A stretch of 64,000 nt of DNA from Congeria kusceri (GCA_027627225.1 CM051034.1:43529548-43593547); one strand, 5' to 3'. Shown: positions 35,366-47,373, numbered from the stretch's first letter. Notes: generated by a model from the letters alone, not told the origin. Program-made: numbers and translations.

Positions 35366-35715
35366 AGATGATAAAACAAACAAAAACATGATAAATAAAT
35401 ACTCAGTAATGCTCTTTACTAAGTCTTACACAATCAAATATCGAAAATGGAATGTAATGATGTACATACAGTGTATATAAGTTTATATTAGTGACCGTTT
35501 TCACATCGAATCCGTTTGCCAGGCATCGATATCCTCCGACTGTTCGGGGTGAAGGGGTCGCCGCTGCCCAGCGCCCGCCGGGTGAGTACCGCGCTACATA
35601 GGGCGGCGGTGTCGGACCTCCTGGAGCCCGGGGACTCCGCCATGTTGTTGCAGTGGGGACAGACCCTGGACCATGACCTGCTCGAGACGCCGGTCATCAA
35701 GGGTGTGTGCTGACG

Positions 35716-35831
35716 TCGAGCGCAGACGCAAACTGTTCCCCCAGTTACGGGCCGCGCGAGACGCCGGTAAGAGAGCATGGCTTGCGTACGACACCCTGTA
35801 TGTAAACGGCATACCAGTGCAGCAGAAGTAA
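35716..35831 (+). pseudogene. LINE ORF1 C-terminal fragment (copy 2)
   Basis: 38 codons ending in TAA. ERRRKLFPQLRAARDAGKRA, then WLAYDTLYVNG, parallels the end of the intact ORF1 at 6791-7885 (KRRRLFKRAKEEKQAGKRAW). The 5' part was lost by truncation on insertion. Confidence 0.85.
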
Positions 35832-38800
35832 CAGTTGTCGGAGAGTGGACTTAGGATCCTGGTCTGGAACTTCAACGGCCTAACTTACGATAAACTTACT
35901 GACCAAGAATTTGTTAATTTGGTAAAAAATAGTGATAATGCTATTCTTTCTGAATCATGGACTAATAATCATTCCGAAATAGATATAGATGGTTATTTAT
36001 GCCATAATTTATATAGCAAATTTAGACACAGAAAGGCTAAAAGAAATAGTGGAGGCATTGTTGTTTATATAAATGAAAAATTGTCTGATGGTATTTCGAT
36101 CGTAAAAAATAATTTTGATACTATTGTATGGCATAAAATCGACAAAATATTGTTCTCTTTAAATTCCGATATTTACTTATGTGGGCTTTATTTATGGTCA
36201 GACGATTCACCTATTGCTAATATTGTCGATAGCGACCTATTTGATGTTTTATATAACGATGTGTTTTATTATGAACAGTATGGTAAAGTACTTATGGCAG
36301 GTGATTGGAATGCTAGAACGGGTAATCGTTATGATTATATTCCATTCGATGTTATCAATAGTGCCATTGATTTTGATTTGTATACACCAGATATTTCCAG
36401 TGGTCGGGCCTCAGTAGACGAGGTTTGTAATTCACGGGGAAATCGAATGCTCGATTTTTGCAAAGCGGCCTCGTTACGCATCGCTAACGGTCGAATCGGC
36501 GATACCGGCTCGTTTACATATTTTAGTAAACAAACATGTAGTACAATAGACTACTTGGTTTTGAGCGACAAAGATTTCTCATTTATAAATAAATTTAAAG
36601 TTTTGCCATTTAACACGTTCAGTGACCATGCGCCGTTATATTTTGAACTTGATGTAAACTCGCTACATGTAGATAATTCTTTGAATGTTACACCGGTAAT
36701 GGATTACACATGTTATAAATGGTGTGACGAACATAAACCTAATTTTAGACGGGTTATAATCTCTAAATTACCTGAGTTTAACGGAATCTTGAATACCTGT
36801 GACATCTTAGACGGCAATAGTATTGATAATTTGGTAGATAGTTTTGCATCGCTAATTGAAAACGCGGCCAATCCATATTTCTGTCAAAAGCGAAATACAC
36901 GATTGTCGTGCTCAATAAACAATAACAAAGACTGGTTCGATTCTGAATGCGCGAACGCAAAACATTATTATTTGGTTGCTTTGAACACTTTCAATAAAAA
37001 TAAAACCCGAACGAATAGAATAGCATTGAGCGAAATTAAACGGAGTTATAAGGTACTTGTACGGAAAAAGAAAAGGCATTATAAAATAAACAAGTCGCGT
37101 GAGTTGTGCGATCTTCGAAAATACAAACCCAAACAGTTTTGGAATCACTTTCGATCGAGAGGCAATAATGGATCTAGCAGCATATTACCAAACGAATTCC
37201 GAGAATATTTTTCAAATTTATTTAATGATGTAAAGGCTACACGTTTAGACGATGTCGAAAGTTTTCACGATGCCAATGATCTCAACATAAATAACCCAAC
37301 TTTTCTATCCTTAAATGTTCCTATTACGACGGACGAAGTTTTGAGGGCAATTAAACGTTTAAAACGTAACAAATCTCCATGTCCAGTTGATAATTTATTG
37401 AATGAATTTATTATCGAGACGTCGGATATATTGATAGGTCATATTACGGATTGCTTTAACAAGATATTTGATTCTGGTCATTTTCCGAAAGCTTGGTCTT
37501 ATGGTTATATCGTGCCATTACATAAGAAAGGGGACAAAAATAACCCTAACAATTATAGGGGGATAACTCTCCTTAGCAACTTTGGTAAACTATTTACCAG
37601 CGTACTTACAAAGCGAGCCGGAAAATGGGCCGAAGAAAATAAAATACATATTGATGCACAGTTTGGTTTTCGGCCCGGAGTAAGCACTGTCGACGCCATT
37701 TTTACATTACATTCTTTAGTTGAATATATACTATCAAAAAATTCACGCCTGTATTGCGCATTTATAGATCTAAAGAAAGATTTTGATTCTGTTTACCGTA
37801 ATGCTTTATGGTTTAAACTTTTCAATATGGGTTTAGATGGTAAACTTCTGTCAATTTTCAAACACATGTATTCCACAGTTAAATCTTGCATAAAACATTG
37901 TAATACGTTTTCGGATTTCTTTGATATATCCGTCGGTTTAAGACAAGGGCAAAACAATTCACCGATCCTGTTCGCATTATTTTTAAAAGACATTGAGTCG
38001 AATATTAAACATGATATGGAAGGCGATTTCGGTATTAACTTGTTTGATTTGTCATTAGTCATTTTACTCTTTGCCGATGACATGGTCTTGATCGGAAATT
38101 CAGTTGAGGAGTTACAAACAAGTCTGAAAAATTTATTTACTTATTGTGAAAAATGGGGTTTAGTAAATACCGAGAAAACAAAAACTATGGTCTTTAGAAA
38201 ACGTGGCCAAATAAAAAATACCGAAAAATGGTCTTACAATAATATAGAATTACAAAATGTTGATAATTTCAATTATCTCGGAGTAGTATTTAATTACACA
38301 GGAGGTTTTCAGCAAAATAGTCAGCAGGTTATCGGAAAGGCAGTAAAGGCACAAAACGTTTTGTTATTAAATGTAAATAAATATGGCGTCACTCCTCGTA
38401 TTGCTTTGCAGTTATTTGACGCCTTTGTAACTGCGACATTAAATTACTCTTGTGCGGTTTGGGGTTTTGGTAAATCGAATGATATCGAACGGGTACACTT
38501 GAAATATTGCAAATCAGTATTAGGTGTTAAACAAAGCACTTGTACTGCAGCTGTTTATTCAGAACTAGGACGGTATCCTATATATATTCAACAATATGTC
38601 CAAATAATAAAATTCTGGTTACATATTTTGTATTCAGAAAATGTTGTTATTAAAACAGCATATTATACATCACTAGATTTATACGAGAAAGGATACAAGT
38701 CATGGGCCTCGAGGGTGCACACTCTTTTAAATGAGTATGGTTTTAGCGACGTTTGGGCAAATCCTTTTAAATATAGCCTTAACGAATTTGTGCAAATATT

Positions 38801-39266
38801 TAAACGTAGAATGATTGATTGTTTTTTACAGAAACTTAGAACCGACATCGATTCTAGTGCTTTATTAAACCATCTATACATACATTTAACAAATTCGTTT
38901 GAACCAGCACTTTATCTTGATAAACTGTTTATTAAGACTTACCGCCGCGCTTTGTCTCGCCTTCGATTATCATCGCATGGTTTAAGGATAGAAACGGGTC
39001 GAAATGGTTCGGATAGACTTCCGAGAGAGGAGAGGACATGCTTACTGTGCAACAGTCACGATATTGAGGATGAATTCCATTTTATAATTATTTGTAATTG
39101 TTATACAGAATTACGCCACCGCTTTTTTAAAAGGTATTATTATAATAGACCGCGTATGTTCAAATTCATTCAGCTTATTAAAACCACAAATAAATCTGAA
39201 CTAATAGGTTTATCTAAATATATCTATTTCGCAAATAAACATAGGATCGACTTAATTAATATGTAA
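35832..39266 (+). CDS. LINE ORF2: AP endonuclease and reverse transcriptase (copy 2)
   Basis: About 1,144 codons are open, beginning right after the ORF1 TAA in the same frame with no AUG (CAG then TTG). Endonuclease motifs are WNFNGL, ESW, GDWNART and SDHAPL. RT motifs are HKKGDKNNPNNYRGITLL, DAQFGFR, FIDLKKDFDSVY, GLRQGQNNSPILF and FADDM. The C-terminal knuckle is CLLC with EDEFHF. No internal stop or shift is visible. It is alignable with copy 1 along its full length but well diverged, so the two belong to different subfamilies. Truncation of the 5' end removes any element promoter, so it is presumably immobile. Confidence 0.92.
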   Translation, partial: QLSESGLRILVWNFNGLTYDKLTDQEFVNLVKNSDNAILSESWTNNHSEIDIDGYLCHNLYSKFRHRKAKRNSGGIVVYINEKLSDGISIVKNNFDTIVWHKIDKILFSLNSDIYLCGLYLWSDDSPIANIVDSDLFDVLYNDVFYYEQYGKVLMAGDWNARTGNRYDYIPFDVINSAIDFDLYTPDISSGRASVDEVCNSRGNRMLDFCKAASLRIANGRIGDTGSFTYFSKQTCSTIDYLVLSDKDFSFINKFKVLPFNTFSDHAPLYFELDVNSLHVDNSLNVTPVMDYTCYKWCDEHKPNFRRVIISKLPEFNGILNTCDILDGNSIDNLVDSFASLIENAANPYFCQKRNTRLSCSINNNKDWFDSECANAKHYYLVALNTFNKNKTRTNRIALSEIKRSYKVLVRKKKRHYKINKSRELCDLRKYKPKQFWNHFRSRGNNGSSSILPNEFREYFSNLFNDVKATRLDDVESFHDANDLNINNPTFLSLNVPITTDEVLRAIKRLKRNKSPCPVDNLLNEFIIETSDILIGHITDCFNKIFDSGHFPKAWSYGYIVPLHKKGDKNNPNNYRGITLLSNFGKLFTSVLTKRAGKWAEENKIHIDAQFGFRPGVSTVDAIFTLHSLVEYILSKNSRLYCAFIDLKKDFDSVYRNALWFKLFNMGLDGKLLSIFKHMYSTVKSCIKHCNTFSDFFDISVGLRQGQNNSPILFALFLKDIESNIKHDMEGDFGINLFDLSLVILLFADDMVLIGNSVEELQTSLKNLFTYCEKWGLVNTEKTKTMVFRKRGQIKNTEKWSYNNIELQNVDNFNYLGVVFNYTGGFQQNSQQVIGKAVKAQNVLLLNVNKYGVTPRIALQLFDAFVTATLNYSCAVWGFGKSNDIERVHLKYCKSVLGVKQSTCTAAVYSELGRYPIYIQQYVQIIKFWLHILYSENVVIKTAYYTSLDLYEKGYKSWASRVHTLLNEYGFSDVWANPFKYSLNEFVQIFKRRMIDCFLQKLRTDIDSSALLNHLYIHLTNSFEPALYLDKLFIKTYRRALSRLRLSSHGLRIETGRNGSDRLPREERTCLLCNSHDIEDEFHFIIICNCYTELRHRFFKRYYYNRPRMFKFIQLIKTTNKSELIGLSKYIYFANKHRIDLINM

Positions 39267-39631
39267 CACCACTTTTTGCTGGATGTTAATGTTAAGCGCC
39301 AAGTTACAAATGTGTTTTTCTTCGTTTTAAATATAATTGCTGTTATTGAATGCCACGAATATTGTCAAATCAATGACATGTATTGAATGCTAAGTTTGTC
39401 GTTGTTGTTTGTATCTTTTAAAGGAATGCTTAAATGTCTATTTATCAGTAGTAAATATTAAACACACATCGAATATTTAAGAACATTCTCCAAAAGTAAA
39501 CTAAATTTTATCAAATCACATTCCCTTGACATGCTATTTCATTGAAATATGTACTATGTTTATATGGCTATGTACTGATATTCGCCAATAAAATTGTCTG
39601 TCTGTGTGTCTGTCTGCTGACGCGAGACTAC

Positions 39632-39901
39632 GGCTGTATTCACAAAACTCCTAAGGGAAATCATAACTAAAGTTGTACTTTTATAAAGATGTGACAATTT
39701 CAGATCAAAATTTCTATGTGAAAATCGATAATATCTGTTTACAAAAGGGTAAATTACTTTAAACATCTGAACACTATATATTTACTGGTTCCAAACATAA
39801 TAGTGTAGATACCTATATATGAAACAGCCAGGGACTTAAGCAATTTTATTAATTTAAGAAATGTATTTAAGTTTTCACTGAGGACTTTGCGCATACCGGC
39901 C
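39632..39901. mobile_element. MITE with GGC.GTATTCAC inverted ends (copy 3)
   Basis: GGCTGTATTCACAAAACTCC on the left; GAGGACTTTGCGCATACCGG, then CC, on the right. Interior phrases match the copy at 30754-31020. It lies 10 bp beyond the 3' target site of LINE copy 2. Confidence 0.75.
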
Positions 39902-42281
39902 TTGATATAGGTCTTGTAATTTCTCACAAAGACCAACGACATGGGCTGCCATTCGGGCGCTCCAATAATAACGCTGAGGCGTAAATGCGGATCGCGATAT
40001 TATACAGTTGGACGTCAAAGATATTGCCTTCTATCGCGAAAAAATGTGTTAGAGTCTAATTGACACCTTTCGATAACTTTGATATACACATATGCACATG
40101 TAGTTTCCATTAATGTTTTTTCCACATACACTTAAATTCCAAGCGAATACTGCGGAAATAGACTGCTACTCACTTTTGTAAAAAATGCATATATATAGTG
40201 CTATATCGATGTCATTGACTTCTTTTGATTATTTTACCCCATCAGTTCCACTGAGAACGTTGTTACCACTGGTGGGACACGTTCAATATTAAAACATTAT
40301 ATATAACATAATATGTTTAATCTATAACTACAAGTCGTTTTAAGATCTAGTTTGGAAATATAATATTTTTGTTCGATAAACATAAACATGTAAGTAAATT
40401 AAACAATGCATACGCGCTGTAGTTGTAATTGAAGTGCATTGTTTGTTACTAATGACGTTTGAACGTCTCACAATCGAAATTGCTCGAAGGTCTCCGACAG
40501 TCGTTTGGAAAGATTGACCGAGGGGTTCCGATAAATTGCATTTTTTACGAATGTTTACGGAAACTTCCGAAGTACCTTTGAATTCAGTAACACTCATTTA
40601 AGACTCGGATACATTTATGGATAAATAAGAACGTGGTCCTTTTCGGCGATATTTCAGCGATATTTAAATGAACATAATCATCTGAAAATATATGTAAATA
40701 ATAGCAAAGTACATAACTTCTTGACAACAACATGATAATACACGAGTTTATTATCATCCAATGGATACGGAACACTGTCTGTTCGCCGCAGGTCACCAAG
40801 GAATGGACATCAAATGCTGTGGAATGCCGGAAGATGTGCGCCGTCAGAGGGCGTCCTGTTTCTACATCCAGGTCTCAGCAGACGACCCGCATTTCAAGAC
40901 GACGTGTATGAACTTCGTACGTTCGTCACCCGCAAATCATTACAACTGCGCCATGGGTAAGGGGAAGTCAAGTCTGAATTGACCAAATTAAGCCGTTTAC
41001 TATTTATTGAAATTATATTCATTAAATTGATTTGTGTATGGTTTAACCAGTTACCTTTAGGCTTTTCAGCATGAAAGCGATGTTGTTGGTATCAAATGAA
41101 GACATCTGTGAATTTTGTATTGTTTTACTTGCCTCTGTTGTCAAGTTTCAAAAATGGAAATTAAAAATTACACTGACAAAGCGATTTTCATTCTTTGCAT
41201 TCCTATTTAATGACGTCATTATTTAGAACATGTTTTCCATCAATACTTCAAGTAGAATATTTTTAATTTACGCCGTATATCTACCGGTACATGTATTTTG
41301 GTTGGAAATGACTTCTACAGTTTGCGACTGGCTACCCTTTGCAGGCTGGCGGGACCAGATGAACAGGCTTCGTCCTATGTTGACGCCAGCTACCTGTACG
41401 GTACGGACACAGAGTGTGTCAATAAAATGAGACATTTCCAAAAAGGTACATGTATTTGTGATGTTCCTTCATATTTGATGCATTATTAAACACACGATTT
41501 TCGGAATAATCCCAAACGCAAACATCAAAGTTCTTGATATATCAGTGTGTTGTAGAGCAATAATGTTCTACTGAACCGGGACATTGTATAGAAAGATCTG
41601 ACAAAATGTTAACATTTTCGAACTAAGGCTTGAGTTACTTGGAATTATTTACATGCGTTTTTTTAAACAACGATTAAAACATCATAATTTGATGTCATTG
41701 CATAAAACTTAATAAAAACCTCAGTACAGACTTCCAGTTAAAAATGATTGCCTGCTATATTGCCGACTCTGCTCGACTCTATTGTAGGACTACTTAAGAT
41801 TAACAGTCTGGGAGGCTTCCATCCAGCTAAAGACCAGGAACAGTCCGTGCGCCAGAAATCCTCGGACTACTGTATGAAATCCGGTAATACACCGCTGTCT
41901 TTCGTTTACTCACTAGGACTAACTATGTAAATCACCGCCGCCTAGCGTCGTAGTGTGTATGAGGCTGAAATACATTTATGTCCGTCATACTATTAAGTGT
42001 ACCTACAAATATTTAACATAGATAGTTACATGTAGTAAGCAAAGTTTGCAGAATTCGGGGGTAATACTATTCAGTGTTTGAGAAGACTCTCACATTTATG
42101 GCATAAGGTATTAATGTACAGCATTCCGAAAAGTAACAACACGAACAAATCGAGGTACGTTAAGCGTGAAACTGAAGTATCTGGTTAACATTTCTGTATC
42201 AGATGCAATAATTTCACGGCCTCGAGATGCGTTATCTATATGGTTTAAGAAGAGTTATTCTCGTTTGAAAGCTAAACCGCT

Positions 42282-42282
<1 letters not shown>

Positions 42283-42321
<39 letters not shown>

Positions 42322-42349
42322 CACTACCACTACCACTACCACTACCACA
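42283..42349 (+). repeat. (CTA)n/(CCA)n microsatellite abutting a peroxidase exon
   Basis: TAC/CAC triplets run directly into the exon coding NVFGAAAFLFGHS. No splice acceptor is visible at that boundary, so the repeat probably replaced the start of the exon. Confidence 0.88.
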
Positions 42350-42946
42350 TAACGTGTTTGGGGCAGCGGCGTTTCTCTTCGGACATTCTAGCATCCCCGG
42401 TGTTGCTGGCGGGATCAGTTTCCATGGAGGCCAGAAAACTGTGCAGCTAGAAACCACCTACAACAAGCCTGCTATGGTACTAGTAGTTTCGAAATAATTT
42501 GAAATACATGTCGTCAGTGTTTTAAAATGACATATTGGTATTATATATATATTTTTTGTAAAATAGTTGTTGTAACATATGTGTTACATCGGTTTGAATA
42601 ATAAATAGCTGGTACAGGATTTCAGTTTTAGATATATCAAACTATAAAAAAAACACACACACAGGCGACTATACATACAGAAAGAAACTAATAACAAAAC
42701 ATAAAACTGGTTCACGGAATTAACAAATATAAAAATGTTCCAAATGAAATATGATATAATTATTATTCTTTCGATTTGTTTTTGATTCCGGCTGTGGGCA
42801 TTACCACTGCACAATATTGAACCCTTGCAGAACAACTGAATGAGATCAAGAAGACGCGGCTGGCTTCAGTTCTGTGCCAAACCCAACTCAACCAGGCCAT
42901 CACGTATGACGTGCTGCAAGTGCCCTCAGAAAGGTAACGTCGCGCA

Positions 42947-43190
42947 TTATCATCAACTGTATCATCATCATAATAATCGTCGTCGTCCCCAGCATCATCA
43001 TCTACTTTTTACTCCTTCGCCTCCTCTTCCTCCTCATCATCATCATCATCATGATTATCATGATTATCATCATTATCATAATCATCATCATCATCATCAT
43101 CATCGCCATCGAAATCAACATTGTCATCATTTTATCAATATCATCAATTCACCATCAACATTATCATCATCATCATCATCATCATTATAA
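42947..43190 (+). repeat. ATC-rich microsatellite in the last peroxidase intron
   Basis: Imperfect ATC/CAT and ATT triplets over about 240 bp. Confidence 0.9.
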
Positions 43191-43616
43191 ATGAAAAATA
43201 CACTTTCTTTTCTTTTCAGCATTTTATCAAATTTATTCCATAGTTTGTAAAAACAACAAGAAACACGGTAGAGCTAACGGATATCCTATAATCTAGTCTT
43301 ATTAATAGTAGTATTAATAATAGTAATTAAAATTTAGTAGCTCATTATCTGCCCAGGCCTAACAAGTTATGTTACATAGATCTACAATATGATTAAAATA
43401 TCCTTACTATATCACTTTACAACAAGAGCATAGTGGTGAACGTAAGACAAACGGAAGTGCTTCGTGTTTATTTACAGAAATCCCCTGATTGACTGCTCGA
43501 CCCTTGGGGACATGGATTTCAACCTTTGGAAAGAAGATCCGGCATCGCCCTCTGTAAATAACCGCGTCAATAGCACAGAGTCAATAAAATACGAACGTGA
43601 ACCACGTCACGTTTGA

Positions 43617-46223
43617 AACAAAGAGTAAAACGTTAACGTATTTGTTTTTTTCAAAAGTTGATCTAAGAAGCGTGCTAAAGGAAGGCAACTAAGGAGCTGC
43701 ACAAATTACGGTGTTCTCCTTGGGTCATTCGTTGCGAAAAAGCGAGAACACGACACGAAAAAGCGAAATCACGATGCGCTGAGGAGAAAGCAGGATGCGA
43801 TGATATCGCGATTTCGCATCGTGATTTCGCTCTTTAAAATCGTGTATCGCGCTTGTATATCCATAGGTCGAAAGTGCGAATCATGCAACGATGGCTGCAC
43901 GTATTCGGCAACTTGTGGTAATTGAAATGTGTTGAGGCTTAGAAATACGTGATTGATAACTAAAGAAATGTTGAATGTTATTTTATATCCGTCCATTGTT
44001 AGATAGTTTCTTTACGAAGTTGAAGCCATGGTTATGCAAAACAGATCCGTGGTTTATGCATGCGTATTTGATTTTATCCTGCTTCTAACCAAACAGTGAC
44101 CTAATAAAGCGGTGACCGTATAAACTTGTTGATATCCGGCAGTAGATCACGTGACTGTGATATACCGTCAATAGGTATTCGTATGCGCGGGATAACAACA
44201 TTGTCGAGAATGACACAGCATAAAGTCTACTTACCAGAGTTTTTCATCGATACAAACTTTGTGTTGTCTAGTTTAACAGAGTTAAACAACGAATGGGTTG
44301 TTTGTCCTCACATTCCATTTAACTGGTTAACCACAACTTCCTTCCAGTTCCATTCCATTTCAACACACATGAATCTGATGCAAGCGCTTTATTCTTTGTG
44401 GATAAACTTTTTTTGGTCAACCAACAGAGCATATTCATCAAAGAAATAACCTTTTATATAAATTTCCGATGAAAAGAAATGAAAAAAAGTTATCAAAATT
44501 TTAACGTAGAACTAAACATTTTATGATTTATTTCACTTTCAGTTACACTGTCCTCCACCCACAACTATCCGAGTAAATCGTAGAAATTTGAAAATGGATC
44601 AATCTCACCGTTTCCATTCGAGGCAAATATTCCATACATTTTTTATCTGAATGCTCTTGCATAATATACTCCATCCAAAACACAGAAACACTAAATATTT
44701 ATTCCGATTTCATGTATTTTAAACTGCATAACACTCGCGTTCTCGTTTGACTACATTGTGTAAACAACTCAAAATGAATGACGTAGTTGGTGTGACGTAA
44801 TTGAACTCTTTAAAAACCAATATAATCTGGTTTAAAACAAAAACAAATTTACTACGTCATTTTCGTGTCGTACTGACATCAGCAAATAAGATTTATTCAC
44901 ATTTTACTTTTGCTTTTTGAAAAAGGTGATTAAGAAATAGAGAACTATTTTTTCCGGGTAGTACGCATTCATGCAAGCGAGTTGTTAGGTCGAGGCCCGT
45001 CTAGAATGTTTTTAAATTTAAAACTGTAATTAGTGTTTGATGTTTTTAAATTTAATTGAATAGAAATCAGGATAAATACACTGTAGGTGCCGGAAAGGAG
45101 AAAGTTTATCCGGTTCGGCCCGAAAACAAAAATCGGGCTCGCTAAAGCTCGCCCCATTTTCATTTTCTAAGCCTCACCGGATAAACTTTCTCCATGCCGG
45201 CACCAACCATGTATTCTCTATGTTTATAGCACTTGATGTAAAACAAAACATCAAAGAAAACATAACAAATTAACAAAAACAACAATAAATGTTAAACAGA
45301 ACCCATGAATACTTGAAGGTCGAACTGCTTAAAAACTGCTAGTACGAAATGTATAAAATTGATACATGTGCTGTACATTTGTTCTAAATAGGGAATATGT
45401 ACTTATATATGTGACGATAATAAGGTGTATGCAGTTGTTGAATTATTCTATTACTTATTACAAATATTTGATATATTTTTAAGTATGAGCATATGTTACG
45501 AGTACATACATGTATATGTTTTCTTCAATTGGATTATATACAATGATAAGGTCAACATTTTAAACTTTGTCTAGTGAAACGAAACGTTATACGATATTTA
45601 AGCTTAAGGCCAATACAATGTGACATTTTTGTGATATCAATTGTAAAATATAGAGTGAATAAACTGCCATTATATTTTTTGCATAAAATCCTTTTTATGG
45701 CAAGGTTTCTGATTCATTTATTTTACAAACTATTAGGGTTTATCGACGGCATTTCGACATTTACATTCGCAAAAAAGGTTCAATTACAAAAACACCTATA
45801 GGGAAATGCGTATTAAATTTTTACCCAAAGACACTATATTCATTTAACAATGTAGCCACTTTCTTAAGTATAGCTACTGACATGCGTAATGCTCAGATAC
45901 CACAATTGAAAATCCTCGTGTTTCTTAACTTATGTCACGAAGTATTTAATCCATGCTTTTCTCCAATACGTAATTATTTTTCTTTTTATGCACTGTACAT
46001 TTTGACAGTATAGGGAATTATATTTTTCTCACTCATTTTGCATTGTGTCATCTTCGAGTATTATTTTGTATGTATTGGCAATGTTCTTTTTTTTTAAATA
46101 TGCTACTAAATCTTTGTCTTTGACTTGTAATATATATGAACAAATGAATACACATTGTTTGTCTCATTTACATGGAATTAAAGTGCAAGATATCTACTGC
46201 GACACGTCATTCCATGTTTCCAA
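43617..46223. other. Intergenic with two hairpin repeats
   Basis: A hairpin at about 43759-43838 pairs AAAGCGAAATCACGATGCG with CGCATCGTGATTTCGCTCTTT. A palindromic element at 45086-45204 pairs GGTGCCGG..GGAGAAAGTTTATCCGG with CCGGATAAACTTTCTCC..CCGGCACC. No gene is recognised between or around them. Confidence 0.6.
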
Positions 46224-47373
46224 TTATGCGCCTTTCTGTTTCACTTCTTGACGATCTTTTTCACAAGACCCCACACCGGAAGTGCCGACAGCGATTGGGA
46301 GTTCAGTCTCATTGGCTTGAAGTGCGGCGACTTGCTTAAATGCAGTTTTTTTCGGCAAAGAACTCCGCCTCATCCGTTTCGCTTTCGCCAGGGGCGAAGA
46401 AACTGTTTTCGGGAAGGAATTGTAGTTGAGTGCCGGATACAGAAACAGCTCTTCGAATAAGGCCGTGAGTTCGTCGTCTCCTTTTTTCGCTGACACCTCC
46501 ACGTGCGGGTGCTCCCACTCTATGGTGACCAAACAGTCGGCAACAACCGGATGTAAGCTGCGTTCAGGGATGTCCATCTCATTGCCGACGACGACCATAG
46601 GGATGTCGGCGGTCCGCATCTTGACGATGGTGTCCCTCATCTGGCGGATGTATTCGGATGAGTAGAAATCGTCGACGGAAATAGACTAGAACGAAGGCGT
46701 CGGCACGTCGGATGTTCATCTTGAACAGTATGGGCTGCGCCGTCTCGTCGATGTCGATGAGATTCACGATACAGTCGGGCGACATCAGAACGTGGTGCGC
46801 GCTTTTGGCGGATTGAAGCTCCGTGGCATTCCGTTTCTGCACGAACCAGTCGACGATCGTGGTTTTGCCGACGAATTGTCTACCCAAAATGACGATGCGC
46901 GCCCTGTTGCTAGGAGTCGTGAGTGCCCGCAAGCGGAAGGACTTGTAGATGTTTCTGAAAAGAACAAAAAATTAGTAGAGAATGTCATTTGAAAACTCTT
47001 ATAAAACAAACATTGAACCCTTTTGGTTTAAAATCATAAACCCTTAAGAAGATGCGAGCCATCAAGTACTTGTTCTACCCATGAACCGCACTCGAAAGTG
47101 GCCAATATGCTTTAGGCTTTTGTTAAAATTAAGCTAAACTAAAAAGGTTTAAACTGAACTAATTATACATGGTATTAGGGTTAAGCAATCGTTAATGTAT
47201 CTGTTCCAGCAAGGCCGTCCAATAAATAAAGAAAGGTTTGTATCAAAAGTATGATTTCTACAGAGCTACGTGTGCTTTAAAAGAGCAAATGGCCAATAAA
47301 TGGAAAATTTTTATAAATTATTAATCGACAAAAATTCATGCACTTACGGCAAATAAAACGCAGTAGATGCCAT
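46224..47373 (-). CDS. Atypical Ras-like small GTPase, 1-nt frameshift
   Basis: The two exons on the minus strand are 47373-47348 (ATG; MASTAFYLP) and 46957-46224. They join in phase through GTAAGT and TTTTCAG to give ...NIYKSFRLRALTTPSNRARI. The P-loop GRQFVGKT is at about 33-40. G4 is GNEMD instead of NKxD, and G5 is VSAKK. The DxxG motif appears replaced by DIDET, so nucleotide handling may be unusual. A TTT where TT is expected (46679-46682) shifts the frame after FVLVY, and homology resumes at SVDDFYSSEYIRQ. Total length would be about 250 aa with a basic C-terminal extension (KAKRMRRSSLPKK). I see no CaaX box. It could be a pseudogene, an assembly error or a real gene. The subfamily is not clear. 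Confidence 0.72.

Larger units (their letters stand above)
35716..39614 (+). mobile_element. 5'-truncated LINE, copy 2, in a peroxidase intron
   Basis: The element begins inside ORF1 and keeps all of ORF2. TGCTGACG at 35708-35715 and 39615-39622 is the likely 8-bp target duplication. The 3' end is AATAAAATT (39587-39595), then four TCTG units interrupted by TGTG. Insertion is about 13 bp downstream of the peroxidase exon end at 35702, same strand. It is related to the LINE at 2639-8042 but clearly diverged at the protein level. Confidence 0.88.
31068..43616 (+). pseudogene. Decaying animal haem-peroxidase gene
   Basis: The exons read are 31068-31119 (signal peptide MVNHLVIACLALTALQA), 33077-33202, 33708-33853, 34894-34942, 35010-35073, 35523-35702, 40792-40956, 41345-41445, 41788-41883, 42351-42476, 42831-42933 and 43478-43616. 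Hallmarks are YPTWGMRGRGQARYLPPVYH, LPSAR, the distal-His motif WGQTLDHDLLETP, TCMNFVRSSP, YVDASYLYGTD, the proximal-His motif AAFLFGHSSIP and C-terminal TRLASVLC / NPLIDCS. Faults are an in-frame TAA in the third exon, a 1-nt loss near 41365 and a microsatellite over the 5' edge of the 42351 exon. The stretches normally holding the catalytic-Arg (HTLxxREHN) and RGRDHG regions are absent, and phase is broken at those gaps. A LINE sits in the intron after 35702. No haem enzyme can be made unless the assembly is wrong. Confidence 0.85.

Noticed and set aside
44126..44449. 107-aa open frame as a gene
   Set aside because: No splice context, domain or homology to other parts of the window; composition like intergenic DNA.
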